Assembly (NCBI RefSeq): GCF_021155765.1
Contig: NC_060112.1
Span: 12,214,001 to 12,278,000 of the forward strand
Source of the DNA: Diprion similis
Taxonomy: Eukaryota > Arthropoda > Insecta > Hymenoptera > Diprionidae
DNA length: 64,000 bases
Direction: 5' to 3'
Made by a program: the position numbers and the translations under genes. Below the pieces are notes generated by a model. That model was not told where the DNA came from. It worked only from the letters and a program-made list of their open reading frames with translations, and ran no database searches. Position 1 is the stretch's first letter. Each line of letters starts with the position of its first letter. Below are positions 29,201 to 39,857 of this stretch, piece by piece.

Positions 29201-32200
29201 AGAATTTAATAGGAGATTATTGTTTTCCAATGGAAACAGCCAGGTGTTGGGTGTAGGAGGTACGGTACAAAATCGACACACCTGACTATGGAGATGGTGG
29301 CGACACACCTGGCACCATTTTCTACGAAGCAACAACAGACAACCCTCCCAAGTACTGTTATATAAGTAAAGTTGATATAATGTTTTTAATCTGCCAATAA
29401 GCTCGCATGGGCTCAAGAACAGTGTTATGTGTTGATTTAGAAAGGTACATAGGCACAGAACAAAACAGAAGACTAGTGCTACTGATTGTGAGCAAAACTT
29501 GGCGAATAAGTGTGCAAATTAGACCCGTAACATGTGAAACACAGGTGAGTAGCTTTAATAACTTTAAGGCATAAATATCGAAGCCATATATAGGTGTATG
29601 TTGACTAAAAACATAATCTGTCGCTCACCAAAGTGATCCGTACTTTGTTTAAGTAACACAAAATTTCACCGTTGGATATCCGTAGATATTGAATTTTGAA
29701 GGATGGATGTAAGTAGATTGCGCTATTCCTCGAAATATCAAAATTATGTTGCCTTTAGCACGAGTATTCTGAGTTGATTCGTGTTATAGGGCATAAGGTT
29801 AAAATCACAAAAAAAAAATTAAAAAATAACAAAAATGATTGGCTTCCTAGTTAGGATTAATTAAAATTTTATGATCATCGAATCGCAAATGCCAAGGCGA
29901 TGGATTTGTTCATCTGTAGGCTGTATATAATATGATAAAACATTAGGTAGTGTTGCAATTAAACTGCTTATTTTTGAGAAACGCCACAGTTATTGATTGA
30001 GCTTGTGATTTAATAGATATTTTAATAGAATTCAATACGCATATTGTGTTGCAAAGATAATGCATAAGAGAAACTGCGTCAATCAGTAAATGTTCCATTG
30101 AGTATAGTTAGCTGATGTATGTGTTGTAATCATGCTAAAGAGACAGAATTAGTATGACAGCCAAAATTCTACTGCAATATTTTTACTGTTTTACGAAATA
30201 GGTTTTATCATGAATAAGCGATTGAATTATTGTTAAATGTAATATGATTATACAAATGTCAAAGCTTAAACCTCGCTAAAACACCGCCTCTGCAGTTGTC
30301 TGTATAAAGTACAATTATTCTTTCATGATTTCACAATAACTAATTAGAAGGCTGCAGCATTGTCGACAACATAGATAAAAAAAAACCGCCCAAACCAAAA
30401 AACACGCTACATAAGAATCACACTAGACTATTGTACCGGCCAAAAAGCAAAGCAAGGCTAGCGTAAGACACTAAAAGTTTTATAGAATTTTATATTCAGT
30501 CATATCATTGATATTATTTGTATATCTTATCATAGGAGGTATTATTATATGAATTTTCTCACATTCATGTTTATATCTAAACGTTCAAGTTTTATTTTTG
30601 ATAACTTGTCAACAATCTCAATTTTTAATAAACTTAATGCAGCAGAAACTTCTCATAATACTGCAAAACATTAAAGCTCATAGCTCAAACGAAAGAACTT
30701 TTTTCGAATACATACGACTATTTTTGCTCAGATGAAATAAAATTAATTTCAGTTGTAAATTACAAGAGTCGCTATTTTAACAATCAGCACAAAATTTACG
30801 TATAATAAAAAATAATAATATTTTTTGTGGCTTTTTGTGGTACGCAGCTAATACCTGAATGAAAATGAGATTAATGGTACTGCTGAGCTATATAATGCCA
30901 AAAACTGAACTATCAGCAAATCATATCGAGTAAATTCCCACAAACTTAAAGCTTTCGTTTTGTCACATGGAGTTAATTAAAGTATAAACAATAAATGAAA
31001 TATGTCATTTAAAATTAAATGCAACCCAGTTAGAGAAATACATTTGCTGCAATCAAGTATCAGAGCGTTATATTTTCATTCCCAACAGATAGTTCACATT
31101 ATCAGAACTATGGGTTGAAATATTTAATAACTGAAAGACAACTGATTTGCATCATTAATACGCATCAATCAAAAAAGGAAAACAGGAAAGCGAGAGAAGT
31201 GAAAGAAGAGAGAAAAAAATTCGGTTCTCATAGTACCTCCAAAGCAACAAGTTCTTTGTAGGGTACAACTAGAGAGGGTGACTAGAAGAGAGTGATACAT
31301 AAAGATAAAGAGGAAAGAGAGAAAGGGAGAGAGAGCGAGCTTTATATAGTGCCTGCTTTGAGTTCAAACACCGATAACTATAAAATTACTGGATACTGTA
31401 TTTATCTACTAAATGAAATAGAGAATACAGCAGACTTATTGTTAGTGAAAGAAAGTATAGAAAAACAGTGCTGGATACTAGTGTATAAAATTAAATCACT
31501 CGAAATATTTGAAAGCGTAGTCTGCTATTAATTATTTTATTTGTAATATAAACAATATTCGAGAACTTAGATTTGATGCGGATTGTCTGCACAAAATAAT
31601 AATTACGCGCAAAGCATTATCTAGTTATTACCAATTATTGTATTTATCATAGCTAGGTGGTTTATTAATTTATTTTATTCTACTCATTTTTCAGCATGTA
31701 CCTTCAGCATTAATGTAAGATGTACCAAAATAATTATGAATCATTTCATGTAAAATGGACTGAGAAGTACATGCTCAGGTTTTCGATACTACCGAGCTTA
31801 GCTGGTTTCCTCTAACCTTTTTTTTAGTATCTATCAATTTTTTCTACATCATATTTTTAGAACTCATCTAAATTATATACCCCATTATGTTCAATGCGTG
31901 TATATAAAGACCTATTAATCTGTATAATTATATAATATTACGATGCATACAATGAGGAGACATGAATATAATAAAAAATTGGTTATTTAGTATAATTTTT
32001 TCGTTGCCAAAGTCAACTCACATTTATCGATGGTTCAGCTAACTGCACAACTGTATCCAGAATTGCCCCACCAATTACTATCTGAAACGATAAATAATCT
32101 TTTTAGATTTATAAAAACACTGATTACTCATCTAATTTTAAATGGATACTAAATATCATTTTAATCAGATCCCTCAACTTACAGGCCCAGATTTCTCACT

Positions 32201-35200
32201 CCTTGGTACTGTCTCAATATTTTGACTGCTGTTTTGTGCATTCTTGATGATAGAAAGATGAACTGCCATCTCGGCTGCTACTTTTACATTGTTTTCAATT
32301 AATCCCTTATCTGTGGATAAGGGGAAGTGTAATGCTTGTTACAATATTTTTGATAGACATGTGTAACAAAATTATGTGCTTTGATATAATTACAACGTTT
32401 GGTATTAATTGAACATCTCAAAAATCAAAAAAAAGTGATTTGGGTATACTCGAAAGTTTGAATCAATTCTGATTCATGAATCAGAACGTGGAGTGTATTC
32501 GTAGATCCAAATAGTATTAATTATGGGAATTTTAATTTCATATGCATTGATTGCTAAGCCATCTTGAATTGCAAGTAAGTTCTTTACTTGCTATCATCAG
32601 CCTCTGATTTGACATATCATCACCATTCCTCACTTCAAATAGATTATATGTATACATTATAATGAACAGTGTTTCATAGTGAATGAAACATACTAGACCG
32701 AAGGGATTGTCCCGCAGTGATTTCAGTCAGCCTTTGCAAAAGAAATGGAGTCGCATCTTTTCCTGTGATATTTTTATGCTCTGCATCTCTCAACGCCGTT
32801 TTGATAGCAGTTTCCATTTCCCCAGGATCTAGGGAATACTCTTCAGGGATTGGTACAGCAAACAAAATTCCGCCATCAAGAGCAAGTTCTCTGTGCGCCT
32901 TGATCAAATTTGCTGCATCTTTAGGACTAGCAACACGATAAGGAGATTTTATTTTGTTTACTGTCTCACGGCAATAGAATGCTGGAAATGTATTCCCATC
33001 CCCTACCGTTACTACAGGAACTCCTTGAGTCTCCTGCAACGGTAAATGTCAACCTATAATCATCAAAACTGTAAATGACTGAAGAAAGATCCTATATCAG
33101 TTTGCGAAAGAAAAATTTCATACAAAAAAGAACCAATTAGAATCGAAACGGAATTTCTGATGAGATCAGGGAACCAACTTTTGTATTACACGGATAAATT
33201 TAGTCATTTCAATATTGATTACCAATATACACATTAAAATTTAAACAGTTTTTCATTATTCAAATTTTAGTAGTGAGTTAATTGTTTTGCTGAGAGTTTC
33301 ACTCACCAAGAACTCTAGGGTTTTGGGAATATCAAGAATTGCCTTAACTCCGGCACAAACGACTGCAACTGGTGTGCGGCCCAGTTCCGTAAGATCAGCA
33401 CTGACATCAAATGTTAATTCAGCATAACGATGTACTCCTCCAATACCTCCGGTAGCCATGATTGGAATATTTGCTATATTTGCAACTAGAATTGTTCCAC
33501 TGACTGTAGTACCACCGTTCAGCTTGTTTGCAATGACAAAGGGGAAATCTCTGCGTGAACATTTAACAGTCTTTGCTCGTTCACTTACAGAGAGCCTTTC
33601 CAAGCCTTCCCTATTAATACCAACACATACTTTGCCATCCAAAACTCCTATTGTCGCTGGCACTGCTCCCTAGGAATGAGTAAGTTGATAAATACTAAAA
33701 CTGAGGTATTCACAACTGTACCCATTGAGTATATTATACATCTCAGTTCAAGCCCGCAATACTTAGAAAGAATTTATGATTAAAAAAGTATGAATGGTGC
33801 ATGAAATAATTAATTATACTGCTCTTTTCAAATTATTTTGAAAATATAAAGATTGAGTTTCATACTGATACAAGTCTTTTATATAATATAAAATTTAGGG
33901 GGGATCACATTTTTTGTGATTTTATTCAGAAAATTTATCTTAGATTGTTTATTTTTAATAACTTATTGGCCAAGTCTCATCGACAGATATCAAGTCAACA
34001 TACTATTCATGAGAAACATCTCTTTTTCATAATCCTCTGAAAATACGAAAAGGGAGGGTTTTAGTTAAATTTGAAATCAATAACTCCAAAACTACATATA
34101 TATATACTATGCTGGCTTAACTAAATACCTCTATTCGTTTTTGGGAAATTATTGAATTAGTTTCTGATTTGCCACTTCTTTGGCAGGAAAAAACTATGAC
34201 TGGAGCCATTAGTCTAGATTTCGTATTTGTTATTCAATGAATTTTTTTAACTAATATCGTTGTTAGTGCAAAATTAGATCTGATGCTATTTGCTGTGGAT
34301 TGAATGTTGTTTTGACTTGATTATGATAGTAATGGGAAAGAGACCGGGTTAAACCAATTTGAAAAAATACTTATAGGGTAGGAAATACTGTTTCTTACTG
34401 ACTACAGCTTAGTGTAATGATAAAGATTCACATTTTCTGACAACCAACGGGTTAAATTGCTACAAATTTTACCTGAAGATTAAATTAAATCAACTAACAC
34501 AAGAAATTATAATATTGGAAGATTGTGTTTGTTTGTTAGAGCTGTCTTTGGGCTAAACAGAACTAATTATTGACGAGGTTGAAGTTAACAACGTCAATGT
34601 ATCAAGTTTTTTTTTCAATCACCATATAAACTTCATAATGACTTCGAAGAAGTTTAGTCTTGGCAAAATATACATGTTTTACTTTTTTGATTGCTATTCG
34701 ATTTCAGACACTACTAATATTGGGCAAAAGTTATTTTTTCAGAAAATTTGTAATTACATTAATGTCACAAACTTCAAAATTGTTGATAGTGAGTTTAATT
34801 ATTCAAGCAGTTATTTTTGAGAAAACCACTAGTAAACTTTGTATATTCAGTACATTTGCTTTCTTCATTTGTATATCGTGAATATTTTACACACAGCTAT
34901 CATATAGAATTCCAAAATATTTATCAATTTCAACGAATCTTTACTGCGCTAAATACCTGATTTAAAGGTGATGTGGAACAAAAAAATTATACTATTGTTA
35001 TGAAGTCAATTATTTGTTAAATTTATTTATTACTAGAATTCCGTTTACAACACTTAGAATTTACAAGTCTTGATATCCGTTATAAGTCTGTAGTAATACA
35101 TAAGGTTTCAGATTTTGAAGGTTGGTTAACTAAAAAGCACAGATCACCGATGCCCATAATTACCTGGTTTCTGACAACATCTTCAACTCTTAAAGCTGTT

Positions 35201-35406
35201 TCTAAATTATCGGGATAAGGCATGCCATGTGTGATTATAGTTGATTCCAACGCGACAATCGGAGTATCATTTTTCTTAGCTTCTAACACTTCATCGCTAT
35301 AAACTAGAGTTTTAGTTTCAGTACCGAATCTCCTACAGTTCACTGAACACTTCTTAAACGTTGATATTGTGGAAAATGTACGAACGCTACAAAATGCACG
35401 AAGCAT
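14220..35406 (-). CDS. Fused pseudouridine-5'-phosphate glycosidase / pseudouridine kinase, 9 exons, 698 aa
   Basis: The kinase half (PsuK, PfkB family) phosphorylates pseudouridine; the glycosidase half (PsuG) splits the product to uracil and ribose-5-phosphate. Together they salvage pseudouridine from RNA turnover. Exons: 35406-35164, 33669-33307, 33033-32694, 32310-32183, 32081-32022, 23180-22975, 22863-22664, 15007-14763, 14531-14220. All joins are GT-AG and in frame (2097 nt). Residues 1-40 are rich in R, S, F and C with almost no acid, like a mitochondrial presequence. PsuG (about 45-345) shows [44 protein letters not shown] and [11 protein letters not shown]. Its catalytic Asn (E. coli N289 equivalent, here N316) has a codon split A|AT by intron 3. 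After a linker, PsuK starts at IVIGGAILD (359), with GGVGRN and the catalytic SGCGD at 644-647. Introns 5 and 7 (8.8 and 7.7 kb) hold three opposite-strand genes. The gene is divergent from the HACD gene, 790 nt between start codons. Confidence 0.94.
15469..15474 (+). promoter_or_regulatory. Possible initiator of the first claudin-like gene
   Basis: TCAGTC fits the arthropod initiator consensus and lies about 100 nt upstream of the claudin ATG at 15574, with no intervening ATG in good context. There is no clear TATA box. This is a candidate only. Confidence 0.25.
15574..17060 (+). CDS. Claudin-like four-pass membrane protein (copy 1), 2 exons, 212 aa
   Basis: A member of the PMP22/claudin superfamily, which in insects contributes to septate junctions. 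Exons 15574-15709 and 16558-17060 join in frame. The start is an ACCATGG Kozak match; a nearby upstream in-frame TTG was ignored. Membrane segments are at about residues 8-28, 85-110, 125-145 and 165-185. The first extracellular loop has the claudin signature: W30, GLW at 46-48, C51 and C69. The intron falls just before GLW. The C-terminal tail is basic (RRTRKREQK) and ends in HTTI, which is not a clear PDZ ligand. The gene lies wholly inside intron 7 of the pseudouridine gene, on the other strand, 2.7 kb before a second claudin-like gene. I cannot assign it to a named Drosophila claudin. Confidence 0.92.
17061..19751. other. Spacer between the two nested claudin-like genes
   Basis: Probably the 3' UTR of claudin-like copy 1 (AATAAA at 18559-18564) followed by the promoter of copy 2. 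CpG-containing sequence, otherwise rare here, appears around 19515-19545. A TATTTAAATA lies at 19581-19590 and a TCAGTT initiator match at 19639-19644. No other coding signal. Confidence 0.5.
19752..20940 (+). CDS. Claudin-like four-pass membrane protein (copy 2), 2 exons, 224 aa
   Basis: A second PMP22/claudin-superfamily protein, also nested in intron 7 of the pseudouridine gene and in tandem with copy 1. Exons 19752-20037 and 20552-20940 join in frame through C|CT. The signature residues of the first extracellular loop are W35, GLW at 51-53, C56 and C75. Membrane segments are at about 13-34, 97-120, 132-155 and 170-192, and the tail is charged. It shares with copy 1 the blocks ATQ[FT]FFTL after TM2 starts, WMP in the second loop, GWS before TM4 and a basic tail after it. 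The intron lies after residue 95, unlike copy 1. Septate-junction or related epithelial function is inferred from the family. Confidence 0.92.
20941..22663. other. 3' flank of claudin-like copy 2 and rest of the host intron
   Basis: AT-rich with no coding signal. AATAAA at 21379-21384 is a fair end for the claudin transcript; another is near 22449. The remainder is intron 7 of the minus-strand pseudouridine gene up to its exon 7 at 22664. Confidence 0.5.
25401..25434 (+). promoter_or_regulatory. Candidate core promoter, TATA plus initiator
   Basis: TATAAT at 25401-25406 is followed by TCAGTC at 25429-25434. If the A of the initiator (25431) is +1, the TATA element starts at -30, the canonical spacing. 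A further TATATAA is at 25344-25350. The stretch is unusually CpG-rich for this window. The nearest downstream plus-strand gene is the tetraspanin, 1.9 kb away, which would then have a noncoding first exon. Assignment is inference. Confidence 0.4.
26011..26020 (+). repeat. Homopolymer run of 10 G
   Basis: Ten consecutive G residues in intronic AT-rich sequence; probably length-variable. Confidence 0.9.
27315..29285 (+). CDS. Tetraspanin with an Asn-rich N-terminal extension, 2 coding exons, 462 aa
   Basis: Tetraspanins are four-pass proteins that organise receptors and adhesion proteins in the plasma membrane. Exons 27315-28416 and 28999-29285 join in frame through G|GA. TM segments are at about residues 103-125, 150-172, 181-203 and 292-313. 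The large loop has the diagnostic CCG at 242-244 plus SCC and later cysteines (MSDTC, SKGC). An in-frame TAA at 27297-27299 bounds the frame upstream. The first ATG gives a 97-residue N/Q/G-rich extension before MRYYRLW, the usual kind of tetraspanin start, so translation might begin at M98 (27606). The tail after TM4 is about 150 residues, much longer than usual, with a proline run (PPPPPTPF) and, in exon 2, low-complexity sequence. The gene lies inside intron 5 of the pseudouridine gene on the opposite strand. I do not assign it to a named subfamily. Confidence 0.9.
29286..32021. other. Tetraspanin 3' flank and rest of host intron 5
   Basis: AT-rich, with a purine-rich GAGA-type stretch at 31185-31340. 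No exon of the host gene or other gene is recognisable. The tetraspanin 3' UTR presumably occupies the first part. Confidence 0.5.
31185..31340 (+). repeat. GA-rich low-complexity stretch
   Basis: Repeated GAGAG/GAAAG units on the plus strand, densest at 31300-31340. GAGAG is the core recognised by insect GAGA factor, so it could be regulatory, but simple low complexity explains it equally well. Confidence 0.6.
33670..35163. other. Intron 1 of the pseudouridine gene
   Basis: 1.5 kb of AT-rich intron with no coding signal on either strand beyond short chance frames (for example 34638-34820). Confidence 0.7.
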
Positions 35407-36195
35407 GATGAAACACACGTGGTCAGTATTACTAGTTACTAATATTATTATTATCTCAATTATGCGCATAAATATTCCTAGGTAAAGGTATGTAAACGTA
35501 TGTAAAATCTTCTACACGGACACTATACGCTGCGACACTTGTGTGCCATACTGTGCAGCACCATAACCTATACTGTTCATTCAGTGGTTCATTCACTCGA
35601 TGGTTTTTTGACTAGTACTTGCGCCTCGCACGCAATATCATCGAGTTTATGATCGGGTGCAGCATTCACGATTAGAAGCTCTAAAGTTAACCGAATTGAC
35701 TTGACAAAACTGATTTCTATATCTTCGTCTATTCAATCCAGCTAAATCCCAAACGATGAACCAATCACAGCATTGGTGCAAGGGAATGCCCGAATCCAAT
35801 TAGAGTTACAATGGAATGAATCCTCGATTGAGCTCCAACCTCTCAAATTTGAGCTTCAGATAACGTTAGAAACATATTCGAGGATTGACATCCGTTATTT
35901 AAATAACTATATTTCTTTATACACCGGTGGATGGACGATGCCATCTATTGATTACAGAAACCAACTTCTACGGCTGGTCTCGAAATAGTCGTGAAGGACA
36001 CATGCCGAAAAGGCGGCTTTACGCAAACGCTGCATATTTGAATAATTCGAATCCTCATTGTAGTGTGCATGATTATTCAAGAGTTTTGTGACTCGACATT
36101 AGCCTCAGGTGCAAGTCATCGGCCACAGGTCGAGTCGTAAGTTGCAGCGCGGCTGGAAAGGACAAGCATCGTGTGGGTACACTCAGGGAAAAGAG
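35407..36195. promoter_or_regulatory. Divergent promoter region: pseudouridine gene (-) and HACD gene (+)
   Basis: 789 nt separate the two start codons. The region is richer in CpG than its surroundings, especially 35600-35660 and 36110-36180, and must hold both 5' UTRs. No convincing TATA box on either strand, as is common for housekeeping genes. The open frame at 35773-35988 has no family resemblance. Confidence 0.5.
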
Positions 36196-38008
36196 ATGGC
36201 GGGTAAAAGTGGGAAAAATAAGGAGCCTAGTGCTCTTGCCAAATTTTACCTACTTGGTTACAACTTAGGCCAAGTTATTGGGTGAGTATCATTCATGTAA
36301 AAGAATTCAAAGTAACGAAACTTAATTGCTTGGTACGAGCTGTAAAAGTTTCATAGTACAATGTTACATAATGTTCCAAGCAGTATTTTTTTATTTTATC
36401 CTATAAGTAATTGAAAATGATTTCTCTTAGTTCTTTTTGAAAGATTCGTGAGTCGATAAGTTCTTTAAAGTAAAATCAGAAAATAAAAATTTTCAGAAAC
36501 CATGGTGCACCTCAATGTTTGGATTTTAGGCTTAATAATTAAATTTTTAGGCTTTAATAACATAAATATAATGTTTCAGAATGAAGAAAAATATGTGCAG
36601 CAAACTTTCACTTATTATGTAAATTATATTTCATCATTCATTGACAGCATGACTTGACTAAAGACTTTCCTAAGTCTGCCAGCAAGGCATTATACTGAAG
36701 CGTGTACCAGAGGGATAAAGATTAATGCAAAAAATGTTGATTAATTTATTACAAGCATCAAATTATCTGACATTTGTCCTGTTTAGATCCTTTTATGTTG
36801 CTTCCTTATAGGCTGACGTTGACTTGCAAGACCTTTGGTTGGTTATCTTTACGAATCATTAGTCAATACGACATATAAAGAATGAATAAATTCAATTCCT
36901 CATTTTACAGATGGACGTACTTGTTATACCAAATTCAAGGGTATTATCTTGGCTTAGCAGGAGCTGAAACTCTATGGAATACTGTGCGAATGACAGTTAT
37001 TATTTTTCAAAATGCTGCCGTTTTAGAGGTAACGCTAGTTATATACTACATTTGCTCACTGTGAACCTTTTGCATGATTAATACGTAATTCTAGGAATTG
37101 ATATCAATCAAGATGTACTAGTTATTCAATACTATTAATTTGCTTCACTTGATATGCAAATTTATTTTCTTACAGATCATTAACGCAGTGACTGGTCTTG
37201 TTCCATCCAATCCAGTCATTACAATATTTCAAGTTCTTAGTCGCGTCATGGTTGTCTGTGGTGTAATTTTGGCTACACCCCTTGAATATGCGGCTGCATC
37301 ACCTGGCCTTCCCCTAGCTCTATTAGCTTGGTCCATCACCGAAATCATAAGATATTTGTACTACTTCCTGAATCTCCTTGGACATGTCCCTTACCCTATT
37401 GTATGGCTCAGGTAACATGCACGTGCTATTACGCAACAAATATTTTCTTTCTTAAAGACAAGCCTATTTTTAGTTTTTGTTTTTGCATTACTTTCTCATG
37501 ATATACTGATACATAGTTTAGAGACGAGTGGAGAAAAACAAATAGCAGATTAAAAGTCTTTACAATTCGCAATGAATATGCAAAATTTCAGGTACACAAT
37601 GTTTATTGTCCTGTATCCAATTGGAATTACTGGTGAACTGCTCTGTTTATATGCTGCCCAAACATATGCTCAAATCAGTTCAGAAGCATGGAGCCATACA
37701 TTGCCCAATGCTTGGAATTTCACATTCAACTACCGTTACTTCCTTATTTTTGTAATGCTTCTCTACATTCCACGTAAGTATCTACCATCAGTAATAATGT
37801 GATCCTAAAATTGAATATCTATTTAAATAGGTGTATGCCAATATACCAAAAGTTTATGTACCTGAGTTTAAGAGTTCAAGTACAAATGTATACAGTTTTT
37901 TGCTCTTATTTATTTACAGTTTTCCCACATCTGTACCTGCATATGTTTGCTCAGAGACGTAAAATACTGGGAAGTCCTATGCAAACGACATCTAAGAAAA
38001 TACACTGA
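36196..38008 (+). CDS. Hacd: Very-long-chain (3R)-3-hydroxyacyl-CoA dehydratase, 5 exons, 236 aa
   Basis: HACD/PHS1 enzymes carry out the third step of very-long-chain fatty-acid elongation, dehydrating 3-hydroxyacyl-CoA to trans-2-enoyl-CoA in the ER membrane. Exons 36196-36281, 36911-37028, 37176-37411, 37592-37773 and 37920-38008 are GT-AG, in frame, 711 nt. Family blocks: YLLGYNLGQVIGWTYLLY, LEIINAVTGLVPSNP, TPLEYAAASP, WSITEIIRYLYYFLNLLG and RYTMFIVLYPIGITGE. The last contains the Tyr and Glu seven residues apart that form the catalytic pair of yeast Phs1 (Y149/E156). The C-terminus is KKIH, a KKXX-type ER-retrieval signal. The N-terminus MAGKSGKNKEPSALAKFYL matches HACD1/2 rather than HACD3, which has an extra CS domain. 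Convergent with RpL30. Confidence 0.96.
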
Positions 38009-38688
38009 ATAATCAAATCATCTGTACATTAATATGAACTCTTCCGTAGTAATCTAGTTGTTCTCTTTTTTTTATACAAAGATTTTGTAATTACTGGTAA
38101 TGTACATTTTAAGGTCTGAGCAAATGAAATATAAATTCAGTAAAACATGAATATAGCTAGATTCTTACAGTATTGCATGAATCATGTTTATCACGCTTTT
38201 TAACATTGCATTTACTGTTAGGTTATGCAGATTTTCTTGACATAACACGTAATATTCTAAAAAAAAAATGCTATGAACTAAAACTTCGCAAGTAGATCAA
38301 TGCATCTATTATGAAATTCATGTAAGACCCCATAACTTCTAGAACTTAAAGTCACTAAGCTTATTGAAGACTGATCTATTCACAAATTAAATGAGAAAAA
38401 TTAGTGCAAGACGCAGGAATATAAATTGATCTGGCTCATTGATAGCTTTTTAAACGTCGTTTTTGATATTTTTTTTTATAGTTTATTTACGTGACTAACT
38501 TTGGTCGACTTCAACATTTTTTTCTTCATTTTTATGTCTGATTTTTTGACTGTCTGATGTACTGAGCGACAAATAACCTATAATTATATGTGTTCAGGAA
38601 ACATGACATGGGATAGTCAGAAAAGAATATACATGAAATTTGAGTGAGTTTTCGGCGTTTTTATTAATTGTAAAATATAAAATCAAAC
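38009..38688. other. Convergent 3' region of HACD and RpL30
   Basis: It carries the HACD 3' UTR from the left and the very short RpL30 3' UTR from the right. No other signal. Confidence 0.6.
38660..38665 (-). terminator. RpL30 polyadenylation signal
   Basis: AATAAA on the minus strand begins 24 nt past the stop codon, giving the very short 3' UTR usual for ribosomal protein mRNAs. Confidence 0.7.
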
Positions 38689-39710
38689 TTAGGCCTGATC
38701 ACCAGTTGGCATTGATTTGATGATGTCCGAATCTCCGGGATCAGTGATTGAAAGGGTACAAACTCTGAAGTATTTACCACAGGCTGTTCCCAATTCAATG
38801 TTATTTCCAGTGTAGTGATGGACACCGGTCTTTGCCAACATGGCGTAATATTCAATCTCGGACTTCCTGTAGTGACAGAAATGATTTACAACCATAAGTA
38901 CCATTTGACAGTGAAAATATTGACCCACACTTACGGGCAGGTCTTTGAGACTACTCCGTAGGACTCCCCATGCCACAGGTGTTCTTTTCAATCATCATTT
39001 AACGTAGTCACATAATTTGTATTCAGATGTTAGATGACGTTTGAATAACTTTCTGGGATCAGAATGGGAGTACTACATCTCAGTCTCACCTTAGTGGTGG
39101 AGTATTGTTGGCGATGATGACGAGTTTCGCTTTGCCTTGGCGAAGTGACTTCAACGTCTGTTTGTAGCCCAGAACGTATTTTCCGGATTTCATTACCAGA
39201 GCAAGCCTGGAGTTGATGCTCTCCATAGCCTTTTTCTGTCAGCATGAAACAAATTTTTTTTTTATTATCACACTTTACTGTAAATCAAATATGAAATTGA
39301 AAAACGCAATGCATGAAATTTGAATCATAACCTGCAAAATAAAATCGTATATGTGCTCAACAAAGGTACATACATATACATATTGGTGCATGCGGTTGAA
39401 TTATAGAAAAGACTACGGATTCTTAATTTCAAATACATTTCCAACATGGGAATACGGCATTTTCAACTGGTGAGTCAGATTTGTGAATTATATGAAAATT
39501 TCTATTTGGGTAATTCAGTGGAAAATCAACTACAGGAAAAAATATAAAGCCAATCAAAATCAATTCATGATGAATGGTTGTGCATTTACTGGTGATCAAT
39601 GATAAGAATAAAAAATGTTGCATATCGAAAAACGTCGGCACGTGGCCGGGGTCAGAAAGTGTGTATGCATGCGGATTTAACGGGCTTACCTGCTTCTTTT
39701 GGGCGACCAT
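38689..39710 (-). CDS. RpL30: 60S ribosomal protein L30 (eL30), 3 coding exons, 114 aa
   Basis: A component of the large ribosomal subunit that binds a kink-turn in 25S/28S rRNA. Coding exons: 39710-39690 (only 7 codons, MVAQKKQ), 39235-39090, 38866-38689. Introns are GT-AG and the total of 345 nt stays in frame. The family is readable throughout: [78 protein letters not shown] and [10 protein letters not shown]. Length is normal. An additional noncoding first exon with a TOP-like start is at about 39833-39857. The gene is divergent from Ythdf. Confidence 0.98.
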
Positions 39711-39832
39711 TGTGATATTTTTGGTTTTTTCACGGCTAGAAATTGATAAAAAACCGTTAAAATAACTTGGTTTACTAAATATAATAAACTAATAATATAA
39801 ATTATATAAAAATCTCAGAGCGCCCAACATAC

Positions 39833-39857
39833 CTCCACGAAAACCGAACGCGGAAAG
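39833..39857 (-). promoter_or_regulatory. RpL30 noncoding first exon with TOP-like start
   Basis: On the minus strand a pyrimidine tract CCTTTCCG begins near 39857 and runs to a consensus donor GAG|GTATGT whose exon side ends at 39833. A matching acceptor ...TTCTAG lies about 25 nt upstream of the RpL30 ATG. A 5' terminal oligopyrimidine start is typical of ribosomal protein mRNAs and makes translation growth-controlled. The exact transcription start is inferred. Confidence 0.55.

Noticed and set aside
35773-35988. 71-codon frame in the divergent promoter region
   Set aside because: No similarity and no splice context; lies where 5' regulatory sequence is expected.
39236-39689. Intronic snoRNA in RpL30, a common host gene type
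   Set aside because: No box C (RTGATGA) with a properly placed box D, and no H/ACA pattern, on the sense strand.
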